A stretch of 64,000 nt of DNA, taken from the NCBI RefSeq assembly GCF_003014485.1, contig NZ_PYGA01000032.1, forward strand, positions 1 through 64,000. The letters run 5' to 3'. The stretch is from Murinocardiopsis flavida (lineage in GTDB: Bacteria > Actinomycetota > Actinomycetes > Streptosporangiales > Streptosporangiaceae). The notes below the pieces were generated by a model. That model worked only from the letters and a program-made list of their open reading frames with translations. It searched no databases and had not been told where the DNA came from. Positions 23,416 to 31,906 of this stretch are shown piece by piece. A program made the position numbers and the translations under genes. Numbering within the stretch: position 1 is the first letter of the stretch; the number at the start of each line of letters is the position of its first letter.

Positions 23416-24633
23416 GTGGCACGGTTCGGTGACGCGCTGGCAACGGGCGTCGACTTGGTGAGCGCAGCGGAGCGCGCGGTGCTCAGTGCCCTCGAACCGC
23501 TCGACGGCCGTGCCGACCTCGTGTGCTTCTTCGTGTCGGGCAACGACCCCGAGGAGGTCGTCCTCGCAGGCGAGCGCGTCATGGCGCTCGCCGGGGACGC
23601 GGCCACCCTGGGGTGCAGCTCGACCGGTGTCATCGGCGGCGGCCGCGGAGTCGAGGAACAGGGGGCCGTGAGCGTGTGGGCGGCGTCGCTGCCCGGCGCC
23701 TCGCTGACCCCGTTCCGGTTGGACGCCATCCCCGAAGGCGACCACGTCACCGTGGTCGGCATGGACGAGCCCGCACCGGACGACACAGTGGCTCTGCTGC
23801 TCGCCGACCCGTACGAGTTCCCGGCGCAGTCGTTCATGCGCCGCTCGACCGATGTGCTGGGCGGACTGCCCATCGTCGGCGGGCTGGCCGACGGCCCCCA
23901 CGGCAGGGAGTCCGTCCGCCTGTTCTCCCAGGGGAAGGCCGTCGACAGCGGGGCTGTGGGGCTGCTCCTGGGCGGCGAGTCGGTCGTCGGGACCGTCATC
24001 AGCCAGGGCTGCCGCCCCATCGGGCCGTCGATGGTGGTCACCAAGGTCGACGGGAGCAGTGTGCTGGAGCTCGCCGGGACCTCCGCCTACGGCAAGCTCG
24101 AGGACATCCTCAACGCCCTGCCGCCCGAGGAGCAGGACCTCGCCGCCAATGGGCTGCACATCGGCGTGGCGATGGACGAGTACGCCGATCGGCACGACCG
24201 CGGCGACTTCCTCATCCGCGCCGTTGCGGGCGCCGACGCCGAGGCGGGCACTCTCGCCTTCAGCGAGGCCGTGGAGGTCGGGCAGACCGTCCGGTTCCAG
24301 GTCCGCGACCAGGCCAGTGCGGATGCCGACCTGCTCGACCGGCTCGGCGCCTTCGCAGAGGACAGCGGGGAGCGTGTCACCGCGGCCCTGCTCTTCTCCT
24401 GCAACGGACGCGGCAGCGCCATGTTCGCCTCGGCCGACCACGACGTCCGCTGCGTGCGGGAGGTGCTGGGGATCGGCCCGGTGAGCGGGTTCTTCGGCGC
24501 GGGCGAGATCGGCCCGGTCGCCGGCCGCAACCACGTGCACGCGTTCACGGCCTGCGTGCTCGCCTTCGGCGACGCACCGGCGGCGTCCGCCAGCCCGGAC
24601 GCCGGGTCGGGAGTGGCGGACACCCCCGGATAG
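23416..24633 (+). CDS. FIST-domain sensory protein
   Basis: 405 aa from GTG 23416 with a strong GAGGAGGAG ribosome site. FIST N domain: residues about 25-215 (FFVSGNDPEEV, LGCSSTGVIGGGRGVE, GGLPIVGGLADG). FIST C domain: about 225-385 (YADRHDRGDFLIRAVAG, ALLFSCNGRGSAMF, GFFGAGEIGPV). FIST proteins bind small ligands, probably amino acids, and feed into signalling; this one is a stand-alone soluble protein with no kinase or GGDEF part. The stop codon TAG lies inside the 10-bp target duplication of the element that follows. Confidence 0.88.
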   Translation: MARFGDALATGVDLVSAAERAVLSALEPLDGRADLVCFFVSGNDPEEVVLAGERVMALAGDAATLGCSSTGVIGGGRGVEEQGAVSVWAASLPGASLTPFRLDAIPEGDHVTVVGMDEPAPDDTVALLLADPYEFPAQSFMRRSTDVLGGLPIVGGLADGPHGRESVRLFSQGKAVDSGAVGLLLGGESVVGTVISQGCRPIGPSMVVTKVDGSSVLELAGTSAYGKLEDILNALPPEEQDLAANGLHIGVAMDEYADRHDRGDFLIRAVAGADAEAGTLAFSEAVEVGQTVRFQVRDQASADADLLDRLGAFAEDSGERVTAALLFSCNGRGSAMFASADHDVRCVREVLGIGPVSGFFGAGEIGPVAGRNHVHAFTACVLAFGDAPAASASPDAGSGVADTPG

Positions 24634-24636
24634 CCC

Positions 24637-24966
24637 CAATGCCGTTGACTTAACGGGTGCGAGGGTTTCCTCACGCCCCTGATGACCTCGGGCGAGGGGG
24701 CGCGGCGCACCCCTGGTGCCCTCGGGCAAAGGGGGTGTGCGGCACGCCTTTGAAGACCTCAGGCGCAGCGGGTGGGCTGCCGTCGCGGATGCTTCGCAAT
24801 CGCGACGGCAGCCTCGGTGCGGGCCTGGCGGGGGCCATCGGCGTCGTGCTCGGCCTCCTGCTGCGCCCGGTTCGCGGAGTGTCGCGCACCGGAGGCCCGC
24901 GGCGGCGGCCTCCGTCTTCAGCCGGGCCCACGAGCACTCCATCGCCCATTTGGATCAACGGCATTG
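24637..24966. mobile_element. 330-bp MITE-like element with target-site duplication
   Basis: Exact 12-bp inverted ends CAATGCCGTTGA (24637-24648) and TCAACGGCATTG (24955-24966), each flanked outside by the same 10 bp, CGGATAGCCC (24627-24636 and 24967-24976). There is no transposase frame, so it is non-autonomous. Inside are two copies of a GCCCTCGGGCAAAGGGGG-type unit and a 12-bp perfect stem, GCTGCCGTCGCG (24776-24787) with its complement (24801-24812), loop GATGCTTCGCAAT. Related, older copies lie at 12364-12582 and about 4719-4905. A 10-bp duplication is compatible with IS4-type transposases, but the driver is unknown. Confidence 0.82.
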
Positions 24967-25112
24967 CGGATAGCCCCACCGCCCGCAGAGAGACGCGCCT
25001 TTGGGCCTGACCGGTCGGGTGCCGGATGTTCTCGGCACCCGCCCACCGGCGCAGCCCCGGTGTGGCTCTGCGCACTCGTCGGTACCGCGTGCGGCTCGCT
25101 CTCGCCCATTAT

Positions 25113-25145
25113 TTGAACCATGGTACTACTAGTACGTTGGTTCAA
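25113..25145. promoter_or_regulatory. 33-bp palindromic operator before the MFS exporter
   Basis: Outer arms TTGAACCA (25113-25120) and TGGTTCAA (25138-25145), inner arms GTACT / AGTAC around ACT; only two mismatches over 15-bp arms. It lies 17 nt before the exporter start, in AT-rich DNA. It should be the binding site of the TetR encoded at the end of the operon. Confidence 0.8.
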
Positions 25146-25162
25146 CTAGTGAGGGGGTCGCG

Positions 25163-26755
25163 ATGCGAACGGGGACGACTGGGCGTGCCGGGTGGCGGGA
25201 GTGGAGTGGTCTCGCGCTGCTGGCGCTGCCGACGATGCTGCTCGGACTCGACGTGACGGCGCTCTATCTCGTCGTCCCGAACGTGGCCGCCGACCTCGAT
25301 CCGACGGCGGCGGAGACCCTGTGGATCATGGACGCCTACGGCTTCTTCATCGCCGGGTTCCTGATCACGATGGGCACGCTGGGCGACAGGATCGGGCGGC
25401 GGCGGCTCCTGATGGTCGGCGCGGCGGCGTTCGGGGTGGTGTCGGTGTTCGCGGCGTTCGCCCCCAGCGCCTTCCTGCTGATCGTGGCGCGTGCGCTGCT
25501 CGGTGTGGCCGGGGCGACGCTGATGCCGTCGACGCTGTCCCTGATCAGCACCCTGTTCACCGACGCCCGCCAGCGGGCGCTGGCGATCGGCGTGTGGGCC
25601 ATGATGTTCGCCATGGGGATGGCCGCCGGCCCCGTCGTCGGCGGTGCGCTGGTCGCCGGGTTCTGGTGGGGCGCGGTCTTCCTGATCGCCGTTCCCGTCG
25701 CCGTGCTGGTGCTGGCGGGCGCGCCGGTGCTGCTGCCGGAGTACCGGGACCTCAGTGTCGGCCGGATCGACCTGCCGAGCATCGGCCTTTCCCTGGTGGC
25801 GATGCTGCCGCTCGTGTACGCGGTCAAGCAGGTGGCGGGCCACGGCGCCGACGTCCCGGCGCTGGTCGCCACCATCGTCGGCGGTGGCGCGGCGGTCGCC
25901 TTCGTGCGCCGCCAGTTGCGGTTGGCCGAGCCGCTGCTGGACATGAACCTGTTCGCCGGCCGGGCGTTCTCCGCCGCGCTGGGCGTCCTGCTGATCGGAC
26001 TGGTCGGCTTCGGCGGGGTGATGTACCTGGTCACCCAGTATCTGCAACTCGTGGAGGGCCTTACGCCGATGGCGGCCGGCCTGTGGATGGGCCCGCCGGC
26101 GGGGGCGATGCTCATCGGGTCCCTCGGTGCGCCGCTGCTGGCGCGCCGCGTGTCCCCCGGCGTCGTCATGGCGGCGACCTTGGCGGTCTCGCTCCTCGGC
26201 TACGCCCTGCTGGCCTTGGCCGGGACGGGCGGCGCGGGCGGCGTGGACGGCTTGGACAGCTTGGACGGCAAGGTGAGCGTGGTCGCCGGGTTCGCGTTCG
26301 TCTACCTCGGGCTCGGCGTCATCGCCGCGCTCGGCACCGACATCGTCGTCGCCGCGGCGCCGCCGGAGAAGGCCGGGTCGGCCGCCGCGTTGTCGGAGAC
26401 CGTCCAAGAGCTCGGCATCGCGGCGGGTGTGGCCGTCCTGGGCAGCCTCACCACGGCGGTCTACCGGGCCGCGCTCTATGTCCCGCCCGGGCTCTCACCC
26501 GCCGCGGCGGAGGCGTACGGCGACACCCTCGGCGGCGCGGTGTCGGTCATGGACCGGTTGCCGGACGGCGCGATCGACCACGCGCGGGCCGCGTTCACCA
26601 CCGGGCTCAACATCAGCGCCGTCGTCGCGGGGCTCGGGGTCGCGGCGGCGGCGCTGGCCTGCGTCACCGTCCTGCGGCACATCCGGCCGCTCGGCGAGCC
26701 CGCCCCTGAGGCCGTACCGGTAGCCTCGGCTCATGGGACGGGCAATGCCGGGTGA
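25163..26755 (+). CDS. MFS drug exporter, DHA2 (14-span) family
   Basis: 530 aa, with about 14 hydrophobic spans. Motif A is GTLGDRIGRRRLLM between spans 2 and 3; motif C lies in GMAAGPVVGGALV, typical of drug/proton antiporters; the first span has LLGLDVTALYLVVPNVAADL, in which the D of D-x-T/V is usual for DHA2 members such as EmrB/QacA/SmvA. Its closest resemblance by eye is to quaternary-ammonium/dye exporters of the SmvA type. The ATG has a GAGGGGG site. It overlaps the TetR gene by 23 nt and sits behind a strong operator, so it is a self-contained inducible efflux unit. Confidence 0.92.
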   Translation: MRTGTTGRAGWREWSGLALLALPTMLLGLDVTALYLVVPNVAADLDPTAAETLWIMDAYGFFIAGFLITMGTLGDRIGRRRLLMVGAAAFGVVSVFAAFAPSAFLLIVARALLGVAGATLMPSTLSLISTLFTDARQRALAIGVWAMMFAMGMAAGPVVGGALVAGFWWGAVFLIAVPVAVLVLAGAPVLLPEYRDLSVGRIDLPSIGLSLVAMLPLVYAVKQVAGHGADVPALVATIVGGGAAVAFVRRQLRLAEPLLDMNLFAGRAFSAALGVLLIGLVGFGGVMYLVTQYLQLVEGLTPMAAGLWMGPPAGAMLIGSLGAPLLARRVSPGVVMAATLAVSLLGYALLALAGTGGAGGVDGLDSLDGKVSVVAGFAFVYLGLGVIAALGTDIVVAAAPPEKAGSAAALSETVQELGIAAGVAVLGSLTTAVYRAALYVPPGLSPAAAEAYGDTLGGAVSVMDRLPDGAIDHARAAFTTGLNISAVVAGLGVAAAALACVTVLRHIRPLGEPAPEAVPVASAHGTGNAG

Positions 26756-27320
26756 ACAGGGCGCGGTCGACGGCCGGAAGCTGCGCGGGCAGCGCCGCAG
26801 GGCCCAGATCATCGATGCGACGCTCACCATCGTCCGCCGCGACGGCGCCACCGGGGTCACCCACCGGACCGTCGCCAAAGAGGCCGGCATCACCACCAGC
26901 CTGACCCTCTACTATTTCGCGACGTTGGACGAACTGCTGATCGCGGCCCTGACCAGCGTCACGGACGCCTACACCCAGCGCATCCGGCAGGTCATCGACG
27001 CCGACGGCGACAAGATCGCCGGGTTGGCGCACCTCATCGCCGAATCCGCCGGACCGGGCCGGGAGCGGGCGCTCGCCGAACGGGAGTTGTCGACCCTCGC
27101 GGCGCGGCGCCCCGCTCTGCGCCCCGCGGTCCGCCGCTGGCGCGACAATGTCGCGGAGCTCGCCCGGACCCAGTCCGGCGACCCCGACACGATCGAGGCG
27201 TTCGTCGCCCTGTCCGACGGCCTGTGCACGGCCATCCTCCTCGACGACCGCGAGGCCGACCCCCGGCACATCAGGGCCGTCCTCACCAAGGCGCTGCTGG
27301 GGGCCTCCCACCGGCCGTAG
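26733..27320 (+). CDS. TetR family regulator of the MFS exporter
   Basis: 195 aa from ATG 26733 (ATG 26745 possible). The HTH covers GATGVTHRTVAKEAGITTSLTLYYF at about residues 38-64. The gene overlaps the exporter, yet TAGCCT lies 6 nt before the ATG, so it may also have its own leaderless promoter. Its likely target is the 33-bp palindrome at 25113. The C-terminal domain (ERELSTLAARRPALRPAVRRW...) is helical and of unknown ligand. Confidence 0.9.
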   Translation: MGRAMPGEQGAVDGRKLRGQRRRAQIIDATLTIVRRDGATGVTHRTVAKEAGITTSLTLYYFATLDELLIAALTSVTDAYTQRIRQVIDADGDKIAGLAHLIAESAGPGRERALAERELSTLAARRPALRPAVRRWRDNVAELARTQSGDPDTIEAFVALSDGLCTAILLDDREADPRHIRAVLTKALLGASHRP

Positions 27321-27347
27321 CCGGGGCGGCACCGTCGCCGCGGAGCC

Positions 27348-28568
27348 TTAGAACGTCTCCACAGTGTGGGGACGCAGGTCGGTGCGCAGCGCCGCGTCGA
27401 GTGCCGCCGCCGCACCGGGGGTGTGCTCCCCTATGAGACCGGCGCGGACCAGGGCGCCGGCCGTCACGCAGCCCATGTGGCACGACGCGAGGTCGCGGAC
27501 GTCGACGGTGAGGTCGGCCGGTCCGTCGGCGGGACGGTAGGTGCAGCCCTCGGGGGTCGCCGTGAGGCGGTGCCGCCCCGCGTTCTCGGGGCGGAGGCCG
27601 TCGCGGACGTCGAGGACCAGGTCGGCGGCTGCCGCCCAGGAACGGCCCTCCATCGCGGCCCGCACGTCGACCAGCCGCACCCGCAGGAGCGGCGCCCCGC
27701 CGACCACGCGCACCTGGTCGCGGTCGGCGGCGAAGAGCAGCAGCGGGTCGTCGGACGGCCGCCCCCACGCGCGCACCGTTGCGGTCAGGTCGATCGAGGC
27801 TAGGTAGCGCCACAGTGCGGCGGCCGCCGCCGGGGTGTCGGCCTCCAGTTCGTCGAGGCGGACCAGCCCGTGGGGGTCGCCGCCCTTGGTGCGGTAGACC
27901 GCGTACCCGGCGATCGGGTCGCCGAGCGCCACCACGCGGGGCGGGCCGAGGCCGCCGTCGTCCTCGTCCGTCGCGGCCAGCCACTCGTTGCGCCACCGCG
28001 TCTCGGTGCGTTCGAAGCGGCCGGCCCGCGCGGTGCGGGTGGCCTCGTAGTACGGGCCGATGAGCGCCGGGACGTCGGCCGGGTCGACAAGGCGGAGCGG
28101 CCGGTCGTCGGCGTCGATGCGCAGCCGGAGCGGCGTACGGGAGTCGATCTCGACGTTGACACCGTCGGTCGCGGCCCCGAAGCCGAACCGGCCGTAGATG
28201 ATGTCCTCGGACGCCCAGAGGGCGGCGATCGGCCGCCCCTCGGCGGCGCAGCGGCGGTGGAGGTCCGCGATCATCCCGGACAGCACGCCGCGGCGGCGGT
28301 GGGTGGGGGCGACCGCGACGAAGCTCAGCCCCATGCAGGGCAGCTCGCCGCCCGGAACGGAGAGGTCGAAGGGGAGCGCCTCGGCGAACCCGACGAGGGA
28401 GTCGCCGTCGTAGGCGCCGATGCGCCCGCTCTCGCGCAGCTGCTCGTGGTGCTGCTTGCGCCTGTCGTCCGGCGGCTTCTCGTGGAAGGCGAGGTAGGCG
28501 AGGTCGAGCGCGCGGTCGATCTGGGACTCCGGGACCTCGCGGACCTCGAAGGCGGAACGGTGGTCCAT
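27348..28568 (-). CDS. eis: Eis-family GNAT acetyltransferase
   Basis: 406 aa, the usual length for Eis proteins. N-terminal GNAT domain with LSFVAVAPTHRRRGVLSGMI (acetyl-CoA motif V/R-x-x-x-R-R-x-G), then ASEDIIYGRFGFGAA, which holds the Tyr used as general acid in Eis (Y126 of M. tuberculosis), a second GNAT-like region, and a C-terminal sterol-carrier-type domain. It ends in Phe, as Eis does, whose terminal carboxylate takes part in catalysis. Eis acetylates aminoglycosides at several amines and other amine substrates; the role here is inferred. Leaderless start: TACTGT 7 nt upstream of ATG 28568. Confidence 0.88.
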   Translation of the reverse strand: MDHRSAFEVREVPESQIDRALDLAYLAFHEKPPDDRRKQHHEQLRESGRIGAYDGDSLVGFAEALPFDLSVPGGELPCMGLSFVAVAPTHRRRGVLSGMIADLHRRCAAEGRPIAALWASEDIIYGRFGFGAATDGVNVEIDSRTPLRLRIDADDRPLRLVDPADVPALIGPYYEATRTARAGRFERTETRWRNEWLAATDEDDGGLGPPRVVALGDPIAGYAVYRTKGGDPHGLVRLDELEADTPAAAAALWRYLASIDLTATVRAWGRPSDDPLLLFAADRDQVRVVGGAPLLRVRLVDVRAAMEGRSWAAAADLVLDVRDGLRPENAGRHRLTATPEGCTYRPADGPADLTVDVRDLASCHMGCVTAGALVRAGLIGEHTPGAAAALDAALRTDLRPHTVETF

Positions 28569-28684
28569 GGTTCGGACAGTAGTCCGCGCCGGTCGGGTGC
28601 GCACCGGGTTTTCCGGGCGGCGCTGCGGTGCCGCCGCGCCGCCGCGCCGCCGGCCGGATCCGGGCCCGTTCCGGCCCTGTTCGG

Positions 28685-28708
28685 CCCGTCCCGGCGCGCC
28701 GGGACGGG
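28685..28708 (-). terminator. Palindromic terminator after the siderophore-binding gene
   Basis: CCCGTCCCGGCG followed directly by its reverse complement, a 24-bp perfect palindrome, 9 nt past the stop codon of the lipoprotein gene. No T run, as is usual in actinomycetes. Confidence 0.6.
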
Positions 28709-28716
28709 GGCGGCGG

Positions 28717-29679
28717 CTACAGCTTGCCGAGGACCTGCTCGTCGAACTCGTCGAACAGCAGGATGCCGGTGCGGTAGCTGGCGGCCTGGGACCAGACCAG
28801 CGGGTACACGCGGTCGGCCTGAGCGGGTTCGGTCTCCTTCCAGGGGCCCTGGTCCATGAGCTTTCGGCTGCCGGGGGTGGCCTTGCCGTCGGGGCCGGCC
28901 GGCATGATCACGGCGTCGACCTCGTCCAGCCGGTCCAGCTCCTCGAAGGACAGCCCGGTCTGGAAGTCGACCTCGGGCCCCTGCTCGCGCGGGAGGAACT
29001 CCAGCCCGGCGTCGCCGAGCACGGTGGTGGACCAGGAGTCCTGGAACTCCAGCATCCAGTCGCCCTTCCGGAGCCGGGCCTCCTTGCCCTCGCTGGCCGC
29101 GGCGAAGGTCCAGTCGGCGGCGGGGGAGTCGGCGACGGCCTCGCCGACCTCCTCGGCCCGCTTGTCGTACGCCGTGACGAGCTGCTCGCCGTCCTCGGTG
29201 ACCCCGGCGGCGTCCCAGACGCGCTCGGTGGTCTTCTTCCAGTCGGCGGGCGCGGTGGGGGCCGACACGACGACGGGGGCGATCTCCTCCAGTTGGCCGT
29301 AGTCCATCTGGGCGGCGGCGGGGATGCCGGACAGGATGAGGTCCGGCTTCAGTTCGGCGACCTGCTCGACGCTGATCTCCGTGCGCTCGCCGACCTTGGG
29401 CAGCTTCTCGAAGCGCTTGCGGTTCTCGGGTGTGTAGTCGCGCGTCTCGGAGTCGGCCGCGCCGACGATGGGCGACCCCTCGATCTCCAGCAGGGGGCCG
29501 GTGGCCCAGCCGAGGGTGACGACGCGCTTGGGGTCCTTCGGGACCTTGACGGGGGCGTCCTTGTGGTCGCTGTCGACCTCGCGGGTCGGGGCGTCCTCGG
29601 CCGTGGACGGGGCGCCGCCGCATCCAGCGAGTGCGAGCAGTGCGGCGGCGAGGCCGGCGGTGATCGTGCGCGATCGCAT
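28717..29679 (-). CDS. Siderophore ABC transporter substrate-binding lipoprotein
   Basis: 320 aa. Lipoprotein signal peptide with lipobox LALAGC (Cys about residue 19). The rest is a FepB/FhuD-type (class III) binding protein: KRVVTLGWATGPLLEIEGSPIVG near the start, ISVEQVAELKPDLILSG, LDRLDEVDAVI, and the long linking helix. It delivers ferric siderophore to an uptake system; no permease or ATPase gene is adjacent, so it must work with components encoded elsewhere. An iron box lies 77 nt upstream, so iron repression is likely. ATG 29679 has GGAGAA upstream. Confidence 0.9.
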   Translation of the reverse strand: MRSRTITAGLAAALLALAGCGGAPSTAEDAPTREVDSDHKDAPVKVPKDPKRVVTLGWATGPLLEIEGSPIVGAADSETRDYTPENRKRFEKLPKVGERTEISVEQVAELKPDLILSGIPAAAQMDYGQLEEIAPVVVSAPTAPADWKKTTERVWDAAGVTEDGEQLVTAYDKRAEEVGEAVADSPAADWTFAAASEGKEARLRKGDWMLEFQDSWSTTVLGDAGLEFLPREQGPEVDFQTGLSFEELDRLDEVDAVIMPAGPDGKATPGSRKLMDQGPWKETEPAQADRVYPLVWSQAASYRTGILLFDEFDEQVLGKL

Positions 29680-29755
29680 GCGTTCTCCAGCTGTTCGGGG
29701 GGCGGCGGCCCGCGGGCGGCGGAGGCCGTGACCGGCAGGGATCCGCAGCAACCAG

Positions 29756-29774
29756 TTAGGGCAGGCTGTCCTAA
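29756..29774 (-). promoter_or_regulatory. Iron box (IdeR/DmdR-type operator)
   Basis: TTAGGGCAGGCTGTCCTAA, close to the known consensus TTAGGTTAGGCTAACCTAA and palindromic at both ends. It precedes the siderophore-binding lipoprotein gene, exactly the kind of gene that IdeR/DmdR1 represses when iron is plentiful. Confidence 0.85.
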
Positions 29775-29899
29775 TTGAGGGGAGCCTAGCCTATGGGTTC
29801 CGGCCACTGCGATGCGCCCCATGTCCGGCGTGTCGGCTTTGTCGCGACACGCGCGTGCCCCACTACTTGGAGTGAGGGACGTCGATGTGCGGGGGAACG

Positions 29900-31264
29900 A
29901 TGAGCAGTGCCCGGATGATCCGCTGCGCCGCCGCCGTGCTGGCGGCAGCGGCCCTGACCGGGTCCACCCCCGCTGCGGCGCGCGCCGCCGGCCCCGCACC
30001 GCCGCCCGGCGCCTGGACCGGCATGGACCTCGGCCGGGCCGAGCTGTCCGGCGCCGCGCTGCACCACGACGGGATCGGCGCCGTGCCGCCGGACGGATCC
30101 GGGGCGGCCGGGTCCGCCCGCGCCGCCGGCGGCGGCGGCGCACCGGGCCTCGCGACCTTCGCCGCCCACCGGATCGACCGGGCCACCGACACCGTCGCGG
30201 TCGCCGCCGAGGGGACCGCCGATCCCGCGGTGCGCGCCGTCGAGGCGCGCGGGCTGCGCCACGACGGGGTCTGGACCGAGTGGCACGCGTGGCAGCAGAG
30301 CGGGGCGGAGTCCCGGGTCGTCCTGCCCGCGCCGGTCCGGCGGGTGCAGGTGCGGGCCGTCCTCGCCGCCGACCCGGGAGCGCGGCTCTCCGGCGTCCGC
30401 CTCCGCCCGCTGGCGGCAGGGACGGACCGCCGCGCGCGACCGGGCACGCCGTTCTCCGCACGGGTCTTCGCGACCCGGATCGGCCTGGTGGGCGACCGCA
30501 CCGCCAACGGCGACACCATCCGGCCCGCCGACCACTTCGTGGCGCTGCCCTCGCGGCGCGGCCTGGCCACCAAGGGCACGGGCGACTACACGGTGCGGGT
30601 GTGCGCCGAGGGCTCCGGGAAGACCCCCGGGCGGTGCGCCTACGCCCCGGTGTGGGACGTCGGCCCGTGGAACATCAAGGACGACTACTGGAACGAGGAC
30701 CGCCAGATGTGGACCGACCTCGCCCGCGGCACACCCCAGGCGCAGGCCGGCCACCAGGACGGCCACAACAAGGGGCGCGACGGGTTCGGCCGGCGGATCG
30801 CCAACCCCGCGGGGATCGACCTCGCCGACGGCACCTTCGACGACGCGCTGAAGCTGGCCACCAACGCCTGGGTCCGGGTCGACTACCTGTGGACCGGCGG
30901 CTACGCGCACCAGGCGCGCATCAAGGCCGCGAAGGTCCGCGGCACCGTCCCGTTGCGGGCGGAGCCGTCGAGCGGGGCGGCGGAGCGGGGCCTCGCCGCG
31001 CACACGGCGTCCGTGGACGTGCGGTGCGCGGTGACCGGGGACGCGGTCACCGGGCCCGGGGGGACCGGCGACCGGTGGTACCGGATCGGCGCGCACGACT
31101 TCGTGCCCGCGGTCAACGCCGAGGGCGGGGAGGGTGCGCCCGACTGCGGCGCGGAACCCTCGGCCGCGCCCGCACCGACTGCACCACCCGCACCGACTGC
31201 GTCGCCGACCGCCGTCCCCACACCGTCGGGCTCGCCGACGCCGTCGGCACGACCGGTGCCTTAG
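29900..31264 (+). CDS. Secreted actinobacterial protein with C-terminal SH3-like domain
   Basis: 454 aa from ATG 29900 (GGGGGA site 5 nt upstream; an ATG at 29885 is less well placed). Sec signal peptide: basic start, hydrophobic AAAVLAAAALTGS, cleavage near AARA-AGP. The middle region VRVCAEGSGKTPGRCAYAPVWD and the following DVGPWNIKDDYWN, FGRRIANPAGIDLADGTFDD belong to a secreted family I have seen in actinomycetes but cannot name by function. Residues about 345-400 (VRGTVPLRAEPSSGAAE...WYRIG) look like a bacterial SH3 domain, often used for cell-wall binding. The C-terminus is a Pro/Thr/Ser/Ala-rich tail. It stops in a 4-nt overlap (TTAG) with the convergent RDD gene. Confidence 0.75.
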   Translation: MSSARMIRCAAAVLAAAALTGSTPAAARAAGPAPPPGAWTGMDLGRAELSGAALHHDGIGAVPPDGSGAAGSARAAGGGGAPGLATFAAHRIDRATDTVAVAAEGTADPAVRAVEARGLRHDGVWTEWHAWQQSGAESRVVLPAPVRRVQVRAVLAADPGARLSGVRLRPLAAGTDRRARPGTPFSARVFATRIGLVGDRTANGDTIRPADHFVALPSRRGLATKGTGDYTVRVCAEGSGKTPGRCAYAPVWDVGPWNIKDDYWNEDRQMWTDLARGTPQAQAGHQDGHNKGRDGFGRRIANPAGIDLADGTFDDALKLATNAWVRVDYLWTGGYAHQARIKAAKVRGTVPLRAEPSSGAAERGLAAHTASVDVRCAVTGDAVTGPGGTGDRWYRIGAHDFVPAVNAEGGEGAPDCGAEPSAAPAPTAPPAPTASPTAVPTPSGSPTPSARPVP

Positions 31265-31848
31265 CGGGTGTGCACCACGACGGTCTTCGCGGCCTTGTCG
31301 TGGAGGCTCTGCTGCCGCGCGTCCGACAGGGGCCAGGCGCAGTCGATCACGGTGAACACCGTGCCGACGCACAGCAGGCTCTGCGGCAGGCCGAACAGCG
31401 CGGCCCGGACCAGCGCGGTCCCCTGGCTGAGGCGGGTGGAGCCGTCGACCTTCACCACCCGGATGCCCACGATGACCTTGCCGATGGTGCGGCCCCAGCC
31501 GGCGTGGCACAGCCAGTCGTAGAGGAAGATCAGCCCGCCCCATCCGAACAGGAAGAGGTAGGCCCAGGCGTCGTAGAACTGGTCGGAGAAGTCGTGGTCG
31601 TCTTCGCTGGCGCCGGGGACGGTCAGCAGCAGGAACACCAGGACGCCGAAGAAGAACGCGAACGCGAGGATCGTGATCACGACGGTGTCGATGGCGCGCG
31701 CACCCAGGCGGATCCCGAAGCCCGCGTAGCGCGGCCGTGCGGGCTGCGGCGCGCCCTGCGGCACCCCGGACCCCGGCGGCCCGTACCAGCCGCCCTGTTG
31801 CGAATAGTGCGGCGGCGGGCCCGCCGGGGGCCATGGAGGAGGAGTCAC
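31261..31848 (-). CDS. RDD family membrane protein 1
   Basis: 195 aa. Pro/Gly-rich cytoplasmic start, then an RDD domain: FGIRLGARAIDTVVITILAF (R...D), a second span (YLFLFGWGGLIFLYDWLCH), GRTIGKVIVGIRVVKVDG, and a short tail. Start at GTG 31848; the -10-like CATAAT (minus strand, 31860-31855) 6 nt upstream fits a leaderless transcript. RDD proteins are 3-span membrane proteins, some linked to Na+/H+ exchange; the role is unknown. A paralogue lies next to it. Confidence 0.82.
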   Translation of the reverse strand: MTPPPWPPAGPPPHYSQQGGWYGPPGSGVPQGAPQPARPRYAGFGIRLGARAIDTVVITILAFAFFFGVLVFLLLTVPGASEDDHDFSDQFYDAWAYLFLFGWGGLIFLYDWLCHAGWGRTIGKVIVGIRVVKVDGSTRLSQGTALVRAALFGLPQSLLCVGTVFTVIDCAWPLSDARQQSLHDKAAKTVVVHTR

Positions 31849-31906
31849 TCTCGCATTATGACGAAAAGTGCGGAGATTCGGAGAATGACGGGCGCCGCGC
31901 CCCCGC

